Source: Pontibacter amylolyticus (GTDB lineage: Bacteria > Bacteroidota > Bacteroidia > Cytophagales > Hymenobacteraceae). Taken from it: DNA of 64,000 nucleotides. Below, one piece after another: positions 34,049 to 41,971 of the stretch. Both the position numbers and the translations under genes were made by a program. Every line of letters starts with the position of its first letter. Within the stretch, counting starts at the first letter, position 1. The stretch is from NCBI RefSeq assembly GCF_014638845.1, contig NZ_BMFP01000002.1, forward strand, positions 78,363-142,362, written 5' to 3'. The notes under the pieces are model-generated. The model made no database searches. It was not told the DNA's origin and saw only the letters and a program-made list of their open reading frames with translations.

Positions 34049-34109
34049 ATTACAGGAATTGCACCTAATGTACTTGGCAAAATGTGGCGAAGCTAAATTA
34101 TAGGCGTGG

Positions 34110-34769
34110 TTATGGGTTTATTTTTATTCTCTGCTCTTTTTCTTTAGACATACTGATTGCTCCCTTTTTATCTATTTTCCCATTTTTTGAAATCACAATG
34201 ATTTCACCAGTATTTGGAATTGGGGCATATGTGCTATCACATTCATATTCATAGTATATGCTGTCTACACTTAGCACGGAGAAGTCTTTACCAATGATTG
34301 CTGTCATAGAACATGAAGTCAAGCCACAGTCTGAGCCGCAAGCGCCATGGAAAAGATTCTCTTGATTAATCAGAAACCCTGACTTAGAATAAGTCGCTAC
34401 AACTGGATAATATTCTGCCGCCGGATGATAGAAAATTAAAGTATAAAACGAAGTAGTGTCAGGTAGCATACCATAGCAAAAGCTTTCATTGAAGTAATCA
34501 GCCTTAGCAAACAATGTATCATTGCTTTGCTCGTTTAGCCTTTCTAATCCTGTAACGTCTAGACGTGCAAAGCCATCAGATCTAATTTCGATTGGAAGAC
34601 TTAAATTCTTAAACTTCTTCAGGAACAACTTAAATAGTCGGATTCGACTTGCTGAAGTGTCTTCAGAGATAGAATTCTCAATTAGTTCATCATCTACTGC
34701 TTCAGTTGAATCGCTACTGCTACACGCAAGTAGACTGACACATAAAAAAAAGAGTATAATTCTTTTCAT
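34110..34769 (-). CDS. Lipoprotein of unknown function
   Basis: A 219-residue predicted lipoprotein. I choose the ATG at 34769, which gives the signal MKRIILFFLCVSLLACSSSD with lipobox LLAC. The longer reading adds 35 residues without a signal. The mature part is acidic at first (DDELIENSISEDTSA) and later contains HGACGSDCGLTSCSM, a four-Cys cluster that may form disulfides. No family is known to me. It is the rightmost gene of the AT-rich island. Confidence 0.72.
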   Translation of the reverse strand: MKRIILFFLCVSLLACSSSDSTEAVDDELIENSISEDTSASRIRLFKLFLKKFKNLSLPIEIRSDGFARLDVTGLERLNEQSNDTLFAKADYFNESFCYGMLPDTTSFYTLIFYHPAAEYYPVVATYSKSGFLINQENLFHGACGSDCGLTSCSMTAIIGKDFSVLSVDSIYYEYECDSTYAPIPNTGEIIVISKNGKIDKKGAISMSKEKEQRIKINP

Positions 34770-34893
34770 TCTGTAGATTGAATAACCCATAACTACTTCA
34801 AAATCCCAAACATACGCTTTTCCGCATATTACCAAACATAGCGAAATTCCGTTATTCATCCACCTTATCCTCAAGCATTTTAGCAGTTTCTAA

Positions 34894-34924
34894 TTTGACT
34901 TAAGAAATAGCAGCTATACCTTTG
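34894..34924 (+). promoter_or_regulatory. Promoter of the gluQ-like gene
   Basis: TTTG (34894-34897), exactly 19 bases, then TACCTTTG (34917-34924) match the Bacteroidota -33/-7 consensus. The -7 element is formed by a TATACCT motif copy extended by TTG. The GTG start is 26 bases downstream. Confidence 0.75.
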
Positions 34925-34950
34925 ACCTCATCAAACCCAGCGCTATACCT

Positions 34951-35868
34951 GTGGAAACGAAACAGCAAATTAAAACCCGCATCGCCCCGACCCCCAGCGG
35001 CTATTTGCACTTGGGCAATGCGCTGTCGTTTGCTATTACCTGGGCGCTTGCCCGCAAGCAGCAAGGCATAATCGCGCTGCGCATCGATGATCTCGACAAT
35101 GCCCGTTTCCGCCCCGAGTACCTGCAGGACATCTTCGACACGCTCGATTTCATGGGCCTCGACTACGACGAAGGGCCGCACAACCCACAGGATTTTCAGG
35201 AGAACTACTCGCAGCTTTTAAGGCTTCCGGCTTACCAGGCGCAACTCGACAAACTGGTGCAGCAAGGTATGGTGTACGCCTGCCCCTGCTCCCGCAGCCA
35301 GATAGCGGCCCTGTCGCCTCAGGGGCTATACCCGCTCACCTGCCGCGATGAGCAGTTGCCCCTCGACACACCCAACGCCGCCTGGCGCGTGCGTATACCT
35401 GAGGGTACAACCATCTCTTTTCAGGATCAGCTGCTGGGCCACTGTACGGTGGCGCTTGCCCTCGAAATGCCCGACTTTGTGGTGCGCCGCAAAGATGGTA
35501 TACCTGCCTACCAGATCGCCTCGATCGTGGATGACCTGGCCATGGGCGTGAACCTGATCGTGCGGGGTGAGGACCTGATGCTCTCCACGGCGGCGCAGCT
35601 TTTTCTGGCACAGCACACGGGCGCCACCGCCTTCACCGATGCAGCTTTTGTGCACCACCCGCTTATCGTGAGCGAAGGCAACAAACTCTCCAAATCGCAC
35701 AACGCCCTCTCGCTTACCGAAATGCGCAAGGCCGGACTCACCTCGCAGCAACTCTGGCAAAAGCTAGCTGCGCTGCTCGGCTGGCAAAACGCAGAAATAG
35801 CGGACGCGCAAAATTTCCTCAGCAAGTTCCGGCTCCAGGACCTACCACGGCACATCGCGCAGGTATAA
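34951..35868 (+). CDS. gluQ: Glutamyl-Q tRNA(Asp) synthetase-like protein
   Basis: A 305-residue class I glutamyl-tRNA synthetase-like catalytic core without the anticodon-binding domain. That size and shape fit GluQRS, which attaches glutamate to queuosine in tRNA(Asp). HIGH appears as His20-Leu-Gly-Asn23 in APTPSGYLHLGN, and KMSKS as Lys245-Leu-Ser-Lys-Ser249. A zinc site like that of GluQRS is suggested by CPCSRSQIAAL...YPLTC. The start is GTG at 34951, supported by the promoter just upstream and by HIGH lying 20 residues in. A truncated glutamyl-tRNA synthetase is the alternative. A normal gltX is not in this window. Confidence 0.82.
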   Translation: METKQQIKTRIAPTPSGYLHLGNALSFAITWALARKQQGIIALRIDDLDNARFRPEYLQDIFDTLDFMGLDYDEGPHNPQDFQENYSQLLRLPAYQAQLDKLVQQGMVYACPCSRSQIAALSPQGLYPLTCRDEQLPLDTPNAAWRVRIPEGTTISFQDQLLGHCTVALALEMPDFVVRRKDGIPAYQIASIVDDLAMGVNLIVRGEDLMLSTAAQLFLAQHTGATAFTDAAFVHHPLIVSEGNKLSKSHNALSLTEMRKAGLTSQQLWQKLAALLGWQNAEIADAQNFLSKFRLQDLPRHIAQV

Positions 35869-35922
35869 CACTCTTATCCTGCCCCATAAATTTCTGGAAT
35901 ATGCGCTGCTAAAGAAGAATTG

Positions 35923-36018
35923 TCCCCTTGAGGGGACTATAGGGGTGTTAGGCTCCAGGCAATATGCTTTAAGTGCTTACTCTGGCAAATGCACACCCCT
36001 ATAATCCCCTCAAGGGGA
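35923..36018. repeat. Small element with 26-base inverted ends
   Basis: TCCCCTTGAGGGGACTATAG and onward at 35923-35948 is repeated inverted at 35993-36018 with one mismatch. Each arm has its own CCCCTTGAGGGG palindrome. The 44 bases between the arms hold nothing recognisable. Confidence 0.75.
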
Positions 36019-36114
36019 TAGTTTTATATTGCTACACTCGCTGACCATCTTTCAAGCTTCGAAATTGGAAATCTACGAAACAGGAGAAGGTATAGCTGCC
36101 TGCAGGCGGGCACA

Positions 36115-36167
36115 AAAAAGCCCTGCTGTCTTCCAGGCTATACCTGAAACCACAGCAGGGCTTTTTG
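36115..36167. terminator. Bidirectional terminator between gluQ and DUF2911 genes
   Basis: AAAAGCCCTGCTG and CAGCAGGGCTTTT form a long stem with A-run on one side and T-run on the other, serving both convergent genes. The loop holds GCTATACCTG, a copy of the iterated motif. Confidence 0.85.
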
Positions 36168-36184
36168 TTTTTTTTTAACTGAGC

Positions 36185-36712
36185 TTATTTGGCTGCCTGC
36201 ACTTTCACCGGCACTTCCAGGTTCTCCCAGCGCAGCACCATGCCATCTTTGGTCACATCATACACCAGTCGCTCGCTCATGGAGGCTGCCTGGCGAGGCT
36301 TGGCTTTTACGCGCAGCGCGTCCTGTTTCTCGTCGTACTGCGTGCCCCACTGCTTGGCTGTCTTGTTGAAGATCAGTGTCCACTCCTCTTCGCCAGGTAT
36401 GGCATAGAAGCTGTAGGTGCCGGCTGGCAATTTCTGGCCTTCCACCATCACGTCCTTGCTGGTGGTAACGGTTGTGGCCTCGTTTGCGCCCGCACGCCAT
36501 ACCTCGCCATAAGGCACCAGTTCACCCCAAATGGTGCGGCCTTTCACAGCCGGGCTGCTGTAGTTGATGGTGATGATGGCGTCCCCGATCTTGCCCGTGG
36601 CCGTAGTCGGCGGACTGGCTTTTGGCTTGGCGTCCTGCGCCCATACAGTGGAGGACATCAATATGCCCATAAACAACATGGCGAGCGAATACATGAATCG
36701 TGCTTTTCTCAT
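36185..36712 (-). CDS. DUF2911 exported protein
   Basis: A 175-residue protein with a signal peptide (MLFMGILMSSTVWAQ, cleavage near residue 25). The DUF2911 pattern is plain: ITINYSSPAVKGRTIWGELV, then PYGEVWRAGANEATTV, then LPAGTYSFYAIPGEEEWTL. It forms a beta-sandwich presumed periplasmic. The family is abundant in Bacteroidota and its role is unknown. It is a single gene ending next to the bidirectional terminator. Confidence 0.9.
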   Translation of the reverse strand: MRKARFMYSLAMLFMGILMSSTVWAQDAKPKASPPTTATGKIGDAIITINYSSPAVKGRTIWGELVPYGEVWRAGANEATTVTTSKDVMVEGQKLPAGTYSFYAIPGEEEWTLIFNKTAKQWGTQYDEKQDALRVKAKPRQAASMSERLVYDVTKDGMVLRWENLEVPVKVQAAK

Positions 36713-36920
36713 AATGGTTTTATTTTGGTTATAGTAGTAAGATCCGCAAAGGAAGAATCCATTGCCTACTAACTAACGTGGCGCATAAAAGTTTGATTGT
36801 CTTGACTATGAATATCTTGCACAGGTATAGCCGGATGTGGAAGCGGCTGTTGTTGCAGCACCCCGGCTTTTCTTCCGTATAGAAGGAAAATTGCTCAAAA
36901 CAGAGAAAGCCGCGGAGCCT

Positions 36921-38276
36921 ATGCCTTCTTACGATCGACACAGAAGAATTTCTAAGCGAAACTTACGCCTCCCCAAACCGGGCGCCGGTACGCAGAGCAC
37001 CAGCCAGCCGCAGCGCTATACCACTACTGCCTCACCCAGAAAACTTCGCACCAAACTTCGGAGCAGAAAACGCGCCCGTGGTTCAGCCGTGAAAGGAGCC
37101 CGGAACCGACTGCGCAACTTTCGGCAAGCCTCCATTTTGGCTGTCGCCATTACGGGTCTGATCCTGATCATGTTTGCCCCAAGCGAGGCCGGCCTGACGC
37201 AAGACATGTACGACACGGTTGCAGTAGTGGAAGAGGTAGCAGTGCAGGACCCTGCGTCTGGCGGCACCGTTACAGAGGAGGCGGTAGTTAAGAAGAAAGG
37301 CTCCAAAGAGGCGACTGATGAGGCAATCGGGGCGCTGCAGGGGCTTTGGGAAGGCTTCATTTTCAACCTGCCTAAAATAATCATCGCCTTCATCACCCTC
37401 GTTCTAGCCTGGCTGACCGTTCGCGTGCTACGAGCCATCCTGCACCGCACCATCGGCAAGTGGCAAAGCGCCAGCGCCGTTATCTCCCTGGTTTCCATTG
37501 CCGTGTGGTTGCTGGCCGTTGGCGTGGCAGTGAGTGTGGTGGCAGGCGATATCCGCGCGCTGGTCGGCTCCTTGGGACTGGTCGGGCTGGCCCTGTCGTG
37601 GTCGTTGCAGACACCCATCGAAAGTTTTACCGGCTGGCTCATGAATTCTTACCAGGGCTACTACAGGGTGGGCGACCGCATCCAGGTTGGCGAGGTGTTC
37701 GGCGACGTCTACCGCATCGACTTTCTGACCACCACGGTTTGGGAGATTGGGGCGCCTTACCAGCCGGGCTTTGTGCGGGCCGAGCAGCCCACCGGCCGAC
37801 TGGTCACGTTCCCCAACAACGAAGTCCTGACGGGCTCCGTGATCAACCTGACCGCCGATTTCCCCTATGTATGGGACGAATTGGATGTGGGCGTGGCCAA
37901 CGAGTCGGATATGCAGCTTACCATGCAGGTGGTCGAAAGTGTGGCGCTGGGGCTCCTGGGCGATTACATGAAAGGACCGGCCACCGCTTACGCCCAGCTA
38001 CTGCAACAGGCCGGCCTGGACGATACGGTGCCGGACAAGCCCCAGGTATTTATTTCCATGGACGATTCCTGGACCAACATCACCATCCGCTACCTCGTGG
38101 GGGCCCGCGAGCGGCGCAAGTGGAAGAGTGAGCTCACGCTGCGCCTCACCATGGAGTTGAACAAACCCGAATATATAAATAAAATAATACCGGTATACCC
38201 ACGCCAGCAGGTACAGTTCATCAACTCCGATGGTACTCCTGCACAAACCAGTCCCGAAAACAGCGGCGACTCCTAG
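36921..38276 (+). CDS. Mechanosensitive channel, MscS family
   Basis: A 451-residue protein if started at the ATG at 36921. A GTG at 36837 would add 28 residues and also lies just after a promoter-like TTTG-N17-TATCTTGC. A strongly basic N-terminal tail (RHRRISKRNLRLPKPG) precedes a first span (ILAVAITGLILIMF), a linker, and then spans leading to the pore helix near residues 205-240 (LVGSLGLVGLALSWSLQTPI) and the cytoplasmic beta domain (GYYRVGDRIQVGEVFGDVY). It should open under membrane tension and release solutes on hypo-osmotic shock. Confidence 0.88.
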   Translation: MPSYDRHRRISKRNLRLPKPGAGTQSTSQPQRYTTTASPRKLRTKLRSRKRARGSAVKGARNRLRNFRQASILAVAITGLILIMFAPSEAGLTQDMYDTVAVVEEVAVQDPASGGTVTEEAVVKKKGSKEATDEAIGALQGLWEGFIFNLPKIIIAFITLVLAWLTVRVLRAILHRTIGKWQSASAVISLVSIAVWLLAVGVAVSVVAGDIRALVGSLGLVGLALSWSLQTPIESFTGWLMNSYQGYYRVGDRIQVGEVFGDVYRIDFLTTTVWEIGAPYQPGFVRAEQPTGRLVTFPNNEVLTGSVINLTADFPYVWDELDVGVANESDMQLTMQVVESVALGLLGDYMKGPATAYAQLLQQAGLDDTVPDKPQVFISMDDSWTNITIRYLVGARERRKWKSELTLRLTMELNKPEYINKIIPVYPRQQVQFINSDGTPAQTSPENSGDS

Positions 38277-38380
38277 AACACAACTATGTTACTATCAACA
38301 ATTTTCAAACTTCAGACTTGCTTCAGAATTGCACCGTATACTTGTATCATATCAATTTCAAACACTTAAAATCTAGATTT

Positions 38381-38827
38381 ATGAAAAAGATACTAGTTGG
38401 ATTTGCCTTCGTAATAGGCTCAGTTGTAGCAGTGCAGGCGCAGGACGTAGCCGAGAAAGATGTTCCGGAAGCAGTGAAAAGCGCTCTGATGCAAAAGTAT
38501 GCCAACGCCACCGACCTGGACTGGGAAAAGCATGGAGAGAACTACGAGGCTGATTTTGATGTGAACCGCATCGATCACGCCGTCATGATTGACCCATCCG
38601 GCAAAATACTGATGACCAGACACGATTTGATGGAGAAAGACCTGCCACAGGCTATACAAACTGCCATCAGCCAGAACTACAAAGGCATGCGCGTGGATGA
38701 CATAGAGCAGGTGGAGAAAGATGGTAACACCTATTATCAACTGGAGCTCGACCAGAAAGGCAAGGATAAAAAGATTGTGATGTCGAAAGACGGAAAAGAG
38801 GTAACTGACCCAGCCTACTGGGACTAA
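38381..38827 (+). CDS. PepSY-like exported protein
   Basis: A 148-residue exported protein. I start at 38381, giving the signal MKKILVGFAFVIGSVVAVQA. Upstream codons add only non-signal sequence. Two similar modules follow: VPEAVKSALMQKYANATDLDWEK...YEADFD and LPQAIQTAISQNYKGMRVDDIEQ...YYQLELD, the PepSY-like (DUF2874) repeat common in Bacteroidota periplasmic proteins. It is a single gene followed by a good terminator at 38854-38885. The family's role is unclear. Peptidase inhibition is suggested for true PepSY domains. Confidence 0.87.
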   Translation: MKKILVGFAFVIGSVVAVQAQDVAEKDVPEAVKSALMQKYANATDLDWEKHGENYEADFDVNRIDHAVMIDPSGKILMTRHDLMEKDLPQAIQTAISQNYKGMRVDDIEQVEKDGNTYYQLELDQKGKDKKIVMSKDGKEVTDPAYWD

Positions 38828-38853
38828 CCGCTTGCCTTCTAAATACTACACGG

Positions 38854-38885
38854 AATGCCCGGGGCCACGCTTCGGGCATTTTTAT
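38854..38885 (+). terminator. Terminator after the PepSY-like gene
   Basis: AATGCCCG (38854-38861) pairs with CGGGCATT (38873-38880), followed by TTTAT. Confidence 0.78.
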
Positions 38886-39007
38886 GGCCTAAACCTTCCT
38901 CCTACGCCGCCTACTTATTGCATGCTGTCTCCAGCACAGGAGAAGCGGTCTGTATACCTGCACTGGGTACGCCCGTAGGAAGATAACTCTAACTCACTTC
39001 ATCTTGC

Positions 39008-40765
39008 ATGCGCGTACTCTGGAACTACCTGCAGCCTCACCGTGGGCTGGTTATACTTTCATTATTTCTGGCCGGCATCAGTCAGGTGCTGGCGCTGGTC
39101 GACCCGATCATTTTCGGTAAGATCATCGACCAGTACGCTACGCCGCCATTTACCATGTCGAGCGAGGAACGGGTGAAAGGTGCACTCTGGCTGATGCTGC
39201 TGGCCGTAGCGGTGGCGCTGCTCTCGCGTTTGGCAAAGGCTTTTCAGGAGTATTTCACCAACCTGGTGGTGCAGAAATTCGGGGTGCAGATCTTCAACGA
39301 CGGCCTCAAACAGACGCTCAAACTCTCTTACCAGGAATACGCCGACCAGAACAGCGGCGAAACGCTTTCCATCCTGCAGCGGGTGCGCCGCGACACGGAG
39401 CGCTTCATCAACTCCTTTATCAACATCCTGTTTTCGTCTTTGGTGGGCGTGGGGTTCCTGGTATGGTATGCCATCACCAAGCACTGGGCGCTGGTGCCGA
39501 TCTTCCTGATCGGGATGGTGGTGCTCGGGGGCTTGACCAGTATCCTGAGCGCCAAGATCAAGACCATGCAACGGTCCATCAACCGGGCCACGAACAAGAT
39601 GTCGGGCGTGATCACGGAATCGCTGCGCAACATTGAGCTGGTGAAGAGCCTGGGCCTAACCTACCCCGAAATACGTCGTTTGCGCGAGCACACCGAGCGG
39701 ATTTTCGCGCTGGAGATGGCCAAGGTCAAGCGGGTGCGCACGCTCTCTTTTCTGCAGGGCACGGCCCTCAATCTGCTCCGGCAGTCCATTTTGTTCACGC
39801 TGCTCTGGCTTATTTTCCGGGATGTGCTCACCACCGGCGAACTGATCTCGATGCAGTTTATTTCGGTCAGCATCTTCGGCCCGCTACAGGAAATGGGCAC
39901 CATCATCCTGACCTACCGCGAAGCCGAGGCCTCGCTCCACAACTTCGACGAGCTGATGAACAAGCCTGTGGAAACCCGGCCCGAGTCGGCGGTTGACGTG
40001 GGGCCGCTGCAGCAATTGCGGTTCGAAAACGTGGTCTTCCGGCACAAAGGTGCTCCGCTGAATTCCGTTGACGGCATTTCCTTTGAAGCCAATACAGGCG
40101 ACACCGTTGCGTTTGTGGGTCCTTCCGGCTCAGGGAAATCTACCTTGGTGAAGCTGCTGGTCGGGCTATACCTGCCAGCCACCGGTGAGATCTACTACAA
40201 TGGCACGCCCGTAAAGGAAATCTGGCTGAACGAGGCGCGCCGGCAGTTGGGCTTTGTGACGCAGGAGACAAACCTGTTTTCGGGCACCATCAAGGAGAAC
40301 CTGCAGTATGTGAAGCCGGACGCTACGGACGAGGAGGTGATCCGGGCGATGGAAAAGGCCTCGGCCACCCACCTGCTCACCCGCTCCGAGCACGGTATAC
40401 ACACCCAGATCGGGGAAGGCGGCCTGAAGATGTCGGGTGGCGAGAAGCAGCGCCTCTCCATTGCCCGCGCCCTGATCCGCAACCCGCGCCTGCTCATTTT
40501 CGACGAAGCCACCTCGGCCCTCGACTCGCTCACCGAAGAGGAAATTACGGCCACCGTAAAAGAGATATCGGCCCTGCGCGAACAGATCACCATCCTCATC
40601 GCCCACCGCCTCAGTACCATCATGCACGCCGACACCATCTATGTGCTGGAGAAAGGCAAGATAGTGGAGCAGGGCAACCATGCCGAACTGGTAGAGCAAA
40701 AAGGCCTGTACTACGCCATGTGGCGCCAGCAGATCGGCGAGCGCAAGGTAGAGCTGATCCGGTAG
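39008..40765 (+). CDS. ABC exporter, fused permease-ATPase
   Basis: A 585-residue half-transporter of the MsbA/type IV exporter class. Six membrane spans occupy residues 1-310. The ATPase domain has Walker A GPSGSGKS (371-378, Lys377), a Q-loop in LGFVTQETNLFSGTI, signature MSGGEKQRLSIARAL, Walker B LLIFDEATSALD and the switch His in IAHRLST. It should work as a homodimer, or as a heterodimer with a partner outside the window, exporting lipids, peptides or drugs. The substrate is unknown. It is a single gene. Confidence 0.94.
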   Translation: MRVLWNYLQPHRGLVILSLFLAGISQVLALVDPIIFGKIIDQYATPPFTMSSEERVKGALWLMLLAVAVALLSRLAKAFQEYFTNLVVQKFGVQIFNDGLKQTLKLSYQEYADQNSGETLSILQRVRRDTERFINSFINILFSSLVGVGFLVWYAITKHWALVPIFLIGMVVLGGLTSILSAKIKTMQRSINRATNKMSGVITESLRNIELVKSLGLTYPEIRRLREHTERIFALEMAKVKRVRTLSFLQGTALNLLRQSILFTLLWLIFRDVLTTGELISMQFISVSIFGPLQEMGTIILTYREAEASLHNFDELMNKPVETRPESAVDVGPLQQLRFENVVFRHKGAPLNSVDGISFEANTGDTVAFVGPSGSGKSTLVKLLVGLYLPATGEIYYNGTPVKEIWLNEARRQLGFVTQETNLFSGTIKENLQYVKPDATDEEVIRAMEKASATHLLTRSEHGIHTQIGEGGLKMSGGEKQRLSIARALIRNPRLLIFDEATSALDSLTEEEITATVKEISALREQITILIAHRLSTIMHADTIYVLEKGKIVEQGNHAELVEQKGLYYAMWRQQIGERKVELIR

Positions 40766-41275
40766 ACAAGCGCTATACCTGTAAGTGTCCCAGAACCAAG
40801 TTCGGGACAGGCTCCCAGACCTGTGAAAGTCTTGGTGGAACTTTGAGGACATTGCAGCAACTTGAGCTTGCTGCTATAGCTACAGTCCTTTCCTGCAACC
40901 GACTCACTACGAGTGCTTAAAGCACTAACTTGTCTTCCTGGAAAATTCATTGCGCTTATACCTAGGGTCGTTAAGTTCTAACGAATTCTCCCCTTGAGGA
41001 CGGGGCGGTTTCATTCTCTTTTTTTGTCATCCTGGAAGGATCTTGGTAACAAGTAGTATAAGCTTCACCTCCCTTCAACCAAGTTTCTTTACAGAATGAC
41101 AATAAGTTTTAAGAGCATTCTTTTAGAATGAAACGGCCCGGCCTTTGAAGGTAGAGTTCCCCACAGAACTTAACAACCCCGCCTCTACCTATACCCGCCG
41201 CAATGCGATGTACTGCAACTTTATACCTGCAGCTCAGGTATGCAAAGCAACAATTTAAAACTGAAGCTTATACCT
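40766..41275. other. Spacer with MITE-like element
   Basis: Five hundred bases without a gene. It contains small inverted repeats such as TGTCCC...GGGACA (about 40786-40809), the MITE-like element 40970-41174, and four TATACCT copies, the last one directly in front of the lipoprotein ATG at 41276. Confidence 0.65.
40970..41174. repeat. MITE-like element, about 205 bases
   Basis: The ends GTTAAGTTCT (40970-40979) and AGAACTTAAC (41165-41174) are perfect inverted repeats. A second inverted pair lies inside, CGGTTTCATTCT (41006-41017) and AGAATGAAACGG (41125-41136). The centre holds TGTCATCCTGGAAGGATCTT at 41025-41044, a short repeat found again at 63943-63966. No ORF of note is inside. Confidence 0.7.
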
Positions 41276-41905
41276 ATGAAACGATACCTATTAGCCATCA
41301 CCGGTCTGCTGGCCCTGGCCTCCTGCGGCTCCAACTCTGCCGACGGCAACTACAACCGCGCCGCCGACGACGACCTGATCGAAAACCAGGTCGACTCCGA
41401 CACCAAAGCCTCCATCGACAGTGTGGCCCGCGCCGCCGACGAGGGCGCCATCCTGCACCCGCTTCCTGACACGTTGACCACTCTGTTGCAACAGCGCCAG
41501 CCGCAGGCAGAGGTGGCCGTCCTCACTGACCAAACCATGTCGAACCGCACGCAGCAGGTTGACAACCCGGTATACCTGCGCGGCAATCTCAACGGCAACC
41601 GTACCCCCGACTATGCCGTGCAGGTGCTGCAGAATGACTCCATCCACATCCTGGCTTTCCTGGATTACGGCACCCCGCAAGCCCGTGAAATGAAAGTGGC
41701 GGCTTATCCGTCGCAGCTGCTGAACGACCGCAGGTATAGCAACCTTCAGCTTAAACTAGCCCCGCAGGATTCGCTCGTGCGCAACCCACGCCAGCAGCAG
41801 TTCACCAATCTCAAAACCGACGGCGTATCCGTGCTGGATGGCAATCGCACCACGCTATACCTGCTACAGAACAACCGCTTTATACCTTTCGACGCGCAGC
41901 AGTAA
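41276..41905 (+). CDS. Lipoprotein of unknown function
   Basis: A 209-residue lipoprotein starting at 41276 (MKRYLLAITGLLALASCGS, lipobox LASC, Cys17). The mature part begins with an acidic disordered stretch (AADDDLIENQVDSDTKA) and then a mixed domain including NLNGNRTPDYAVQVLQNDSI, which resembles a single FG-GAP-like or MliC-like strand pair. No family is assigned. Four motif copies lie in or at the ends of this short gene, including two that encode Val-Tyr-Leu and Leu-Tyr-Leu. Confidence 0.75.
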   Translation: MKRYLLAITGLLALASCGSNSADGNYNRAADDDLIENQVDSDTKASIDSVARAADEGAILHPLPDTLTTLLQQRQPQAEVAVLTDQTMSNRTQQVDNPVYLRGNLNGNRTPDYAVQVLQNDSIHILAFLDYGTPQAREMKVAAYPSQLLNDRRYSNLQLKLAPQDSLVRNPRQQQFTNLKTDGVSVLDGNRTTLYLLQNNRFIPFDAQQ

Positions 41906-41971
41906 GGTATAGCGCCGGCTTATCCGTAAATTGCAGGCGCTATACCTCTTTTTCATACCTGCTACCTGCTT

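Larger units (their letters stand above)
35869..36184. other. Spacer with inverted-repeat element and bidirectional terminator
   Basis: About 315 bases between convergent genes. It contains the CCCCTTGAGGGG inverted-repeat element (35923-36018), an AGGTATA copy at 36089-36095 and a strong hairpin terminator (36115-36167). No gene is seen. Confidence 0.7.
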
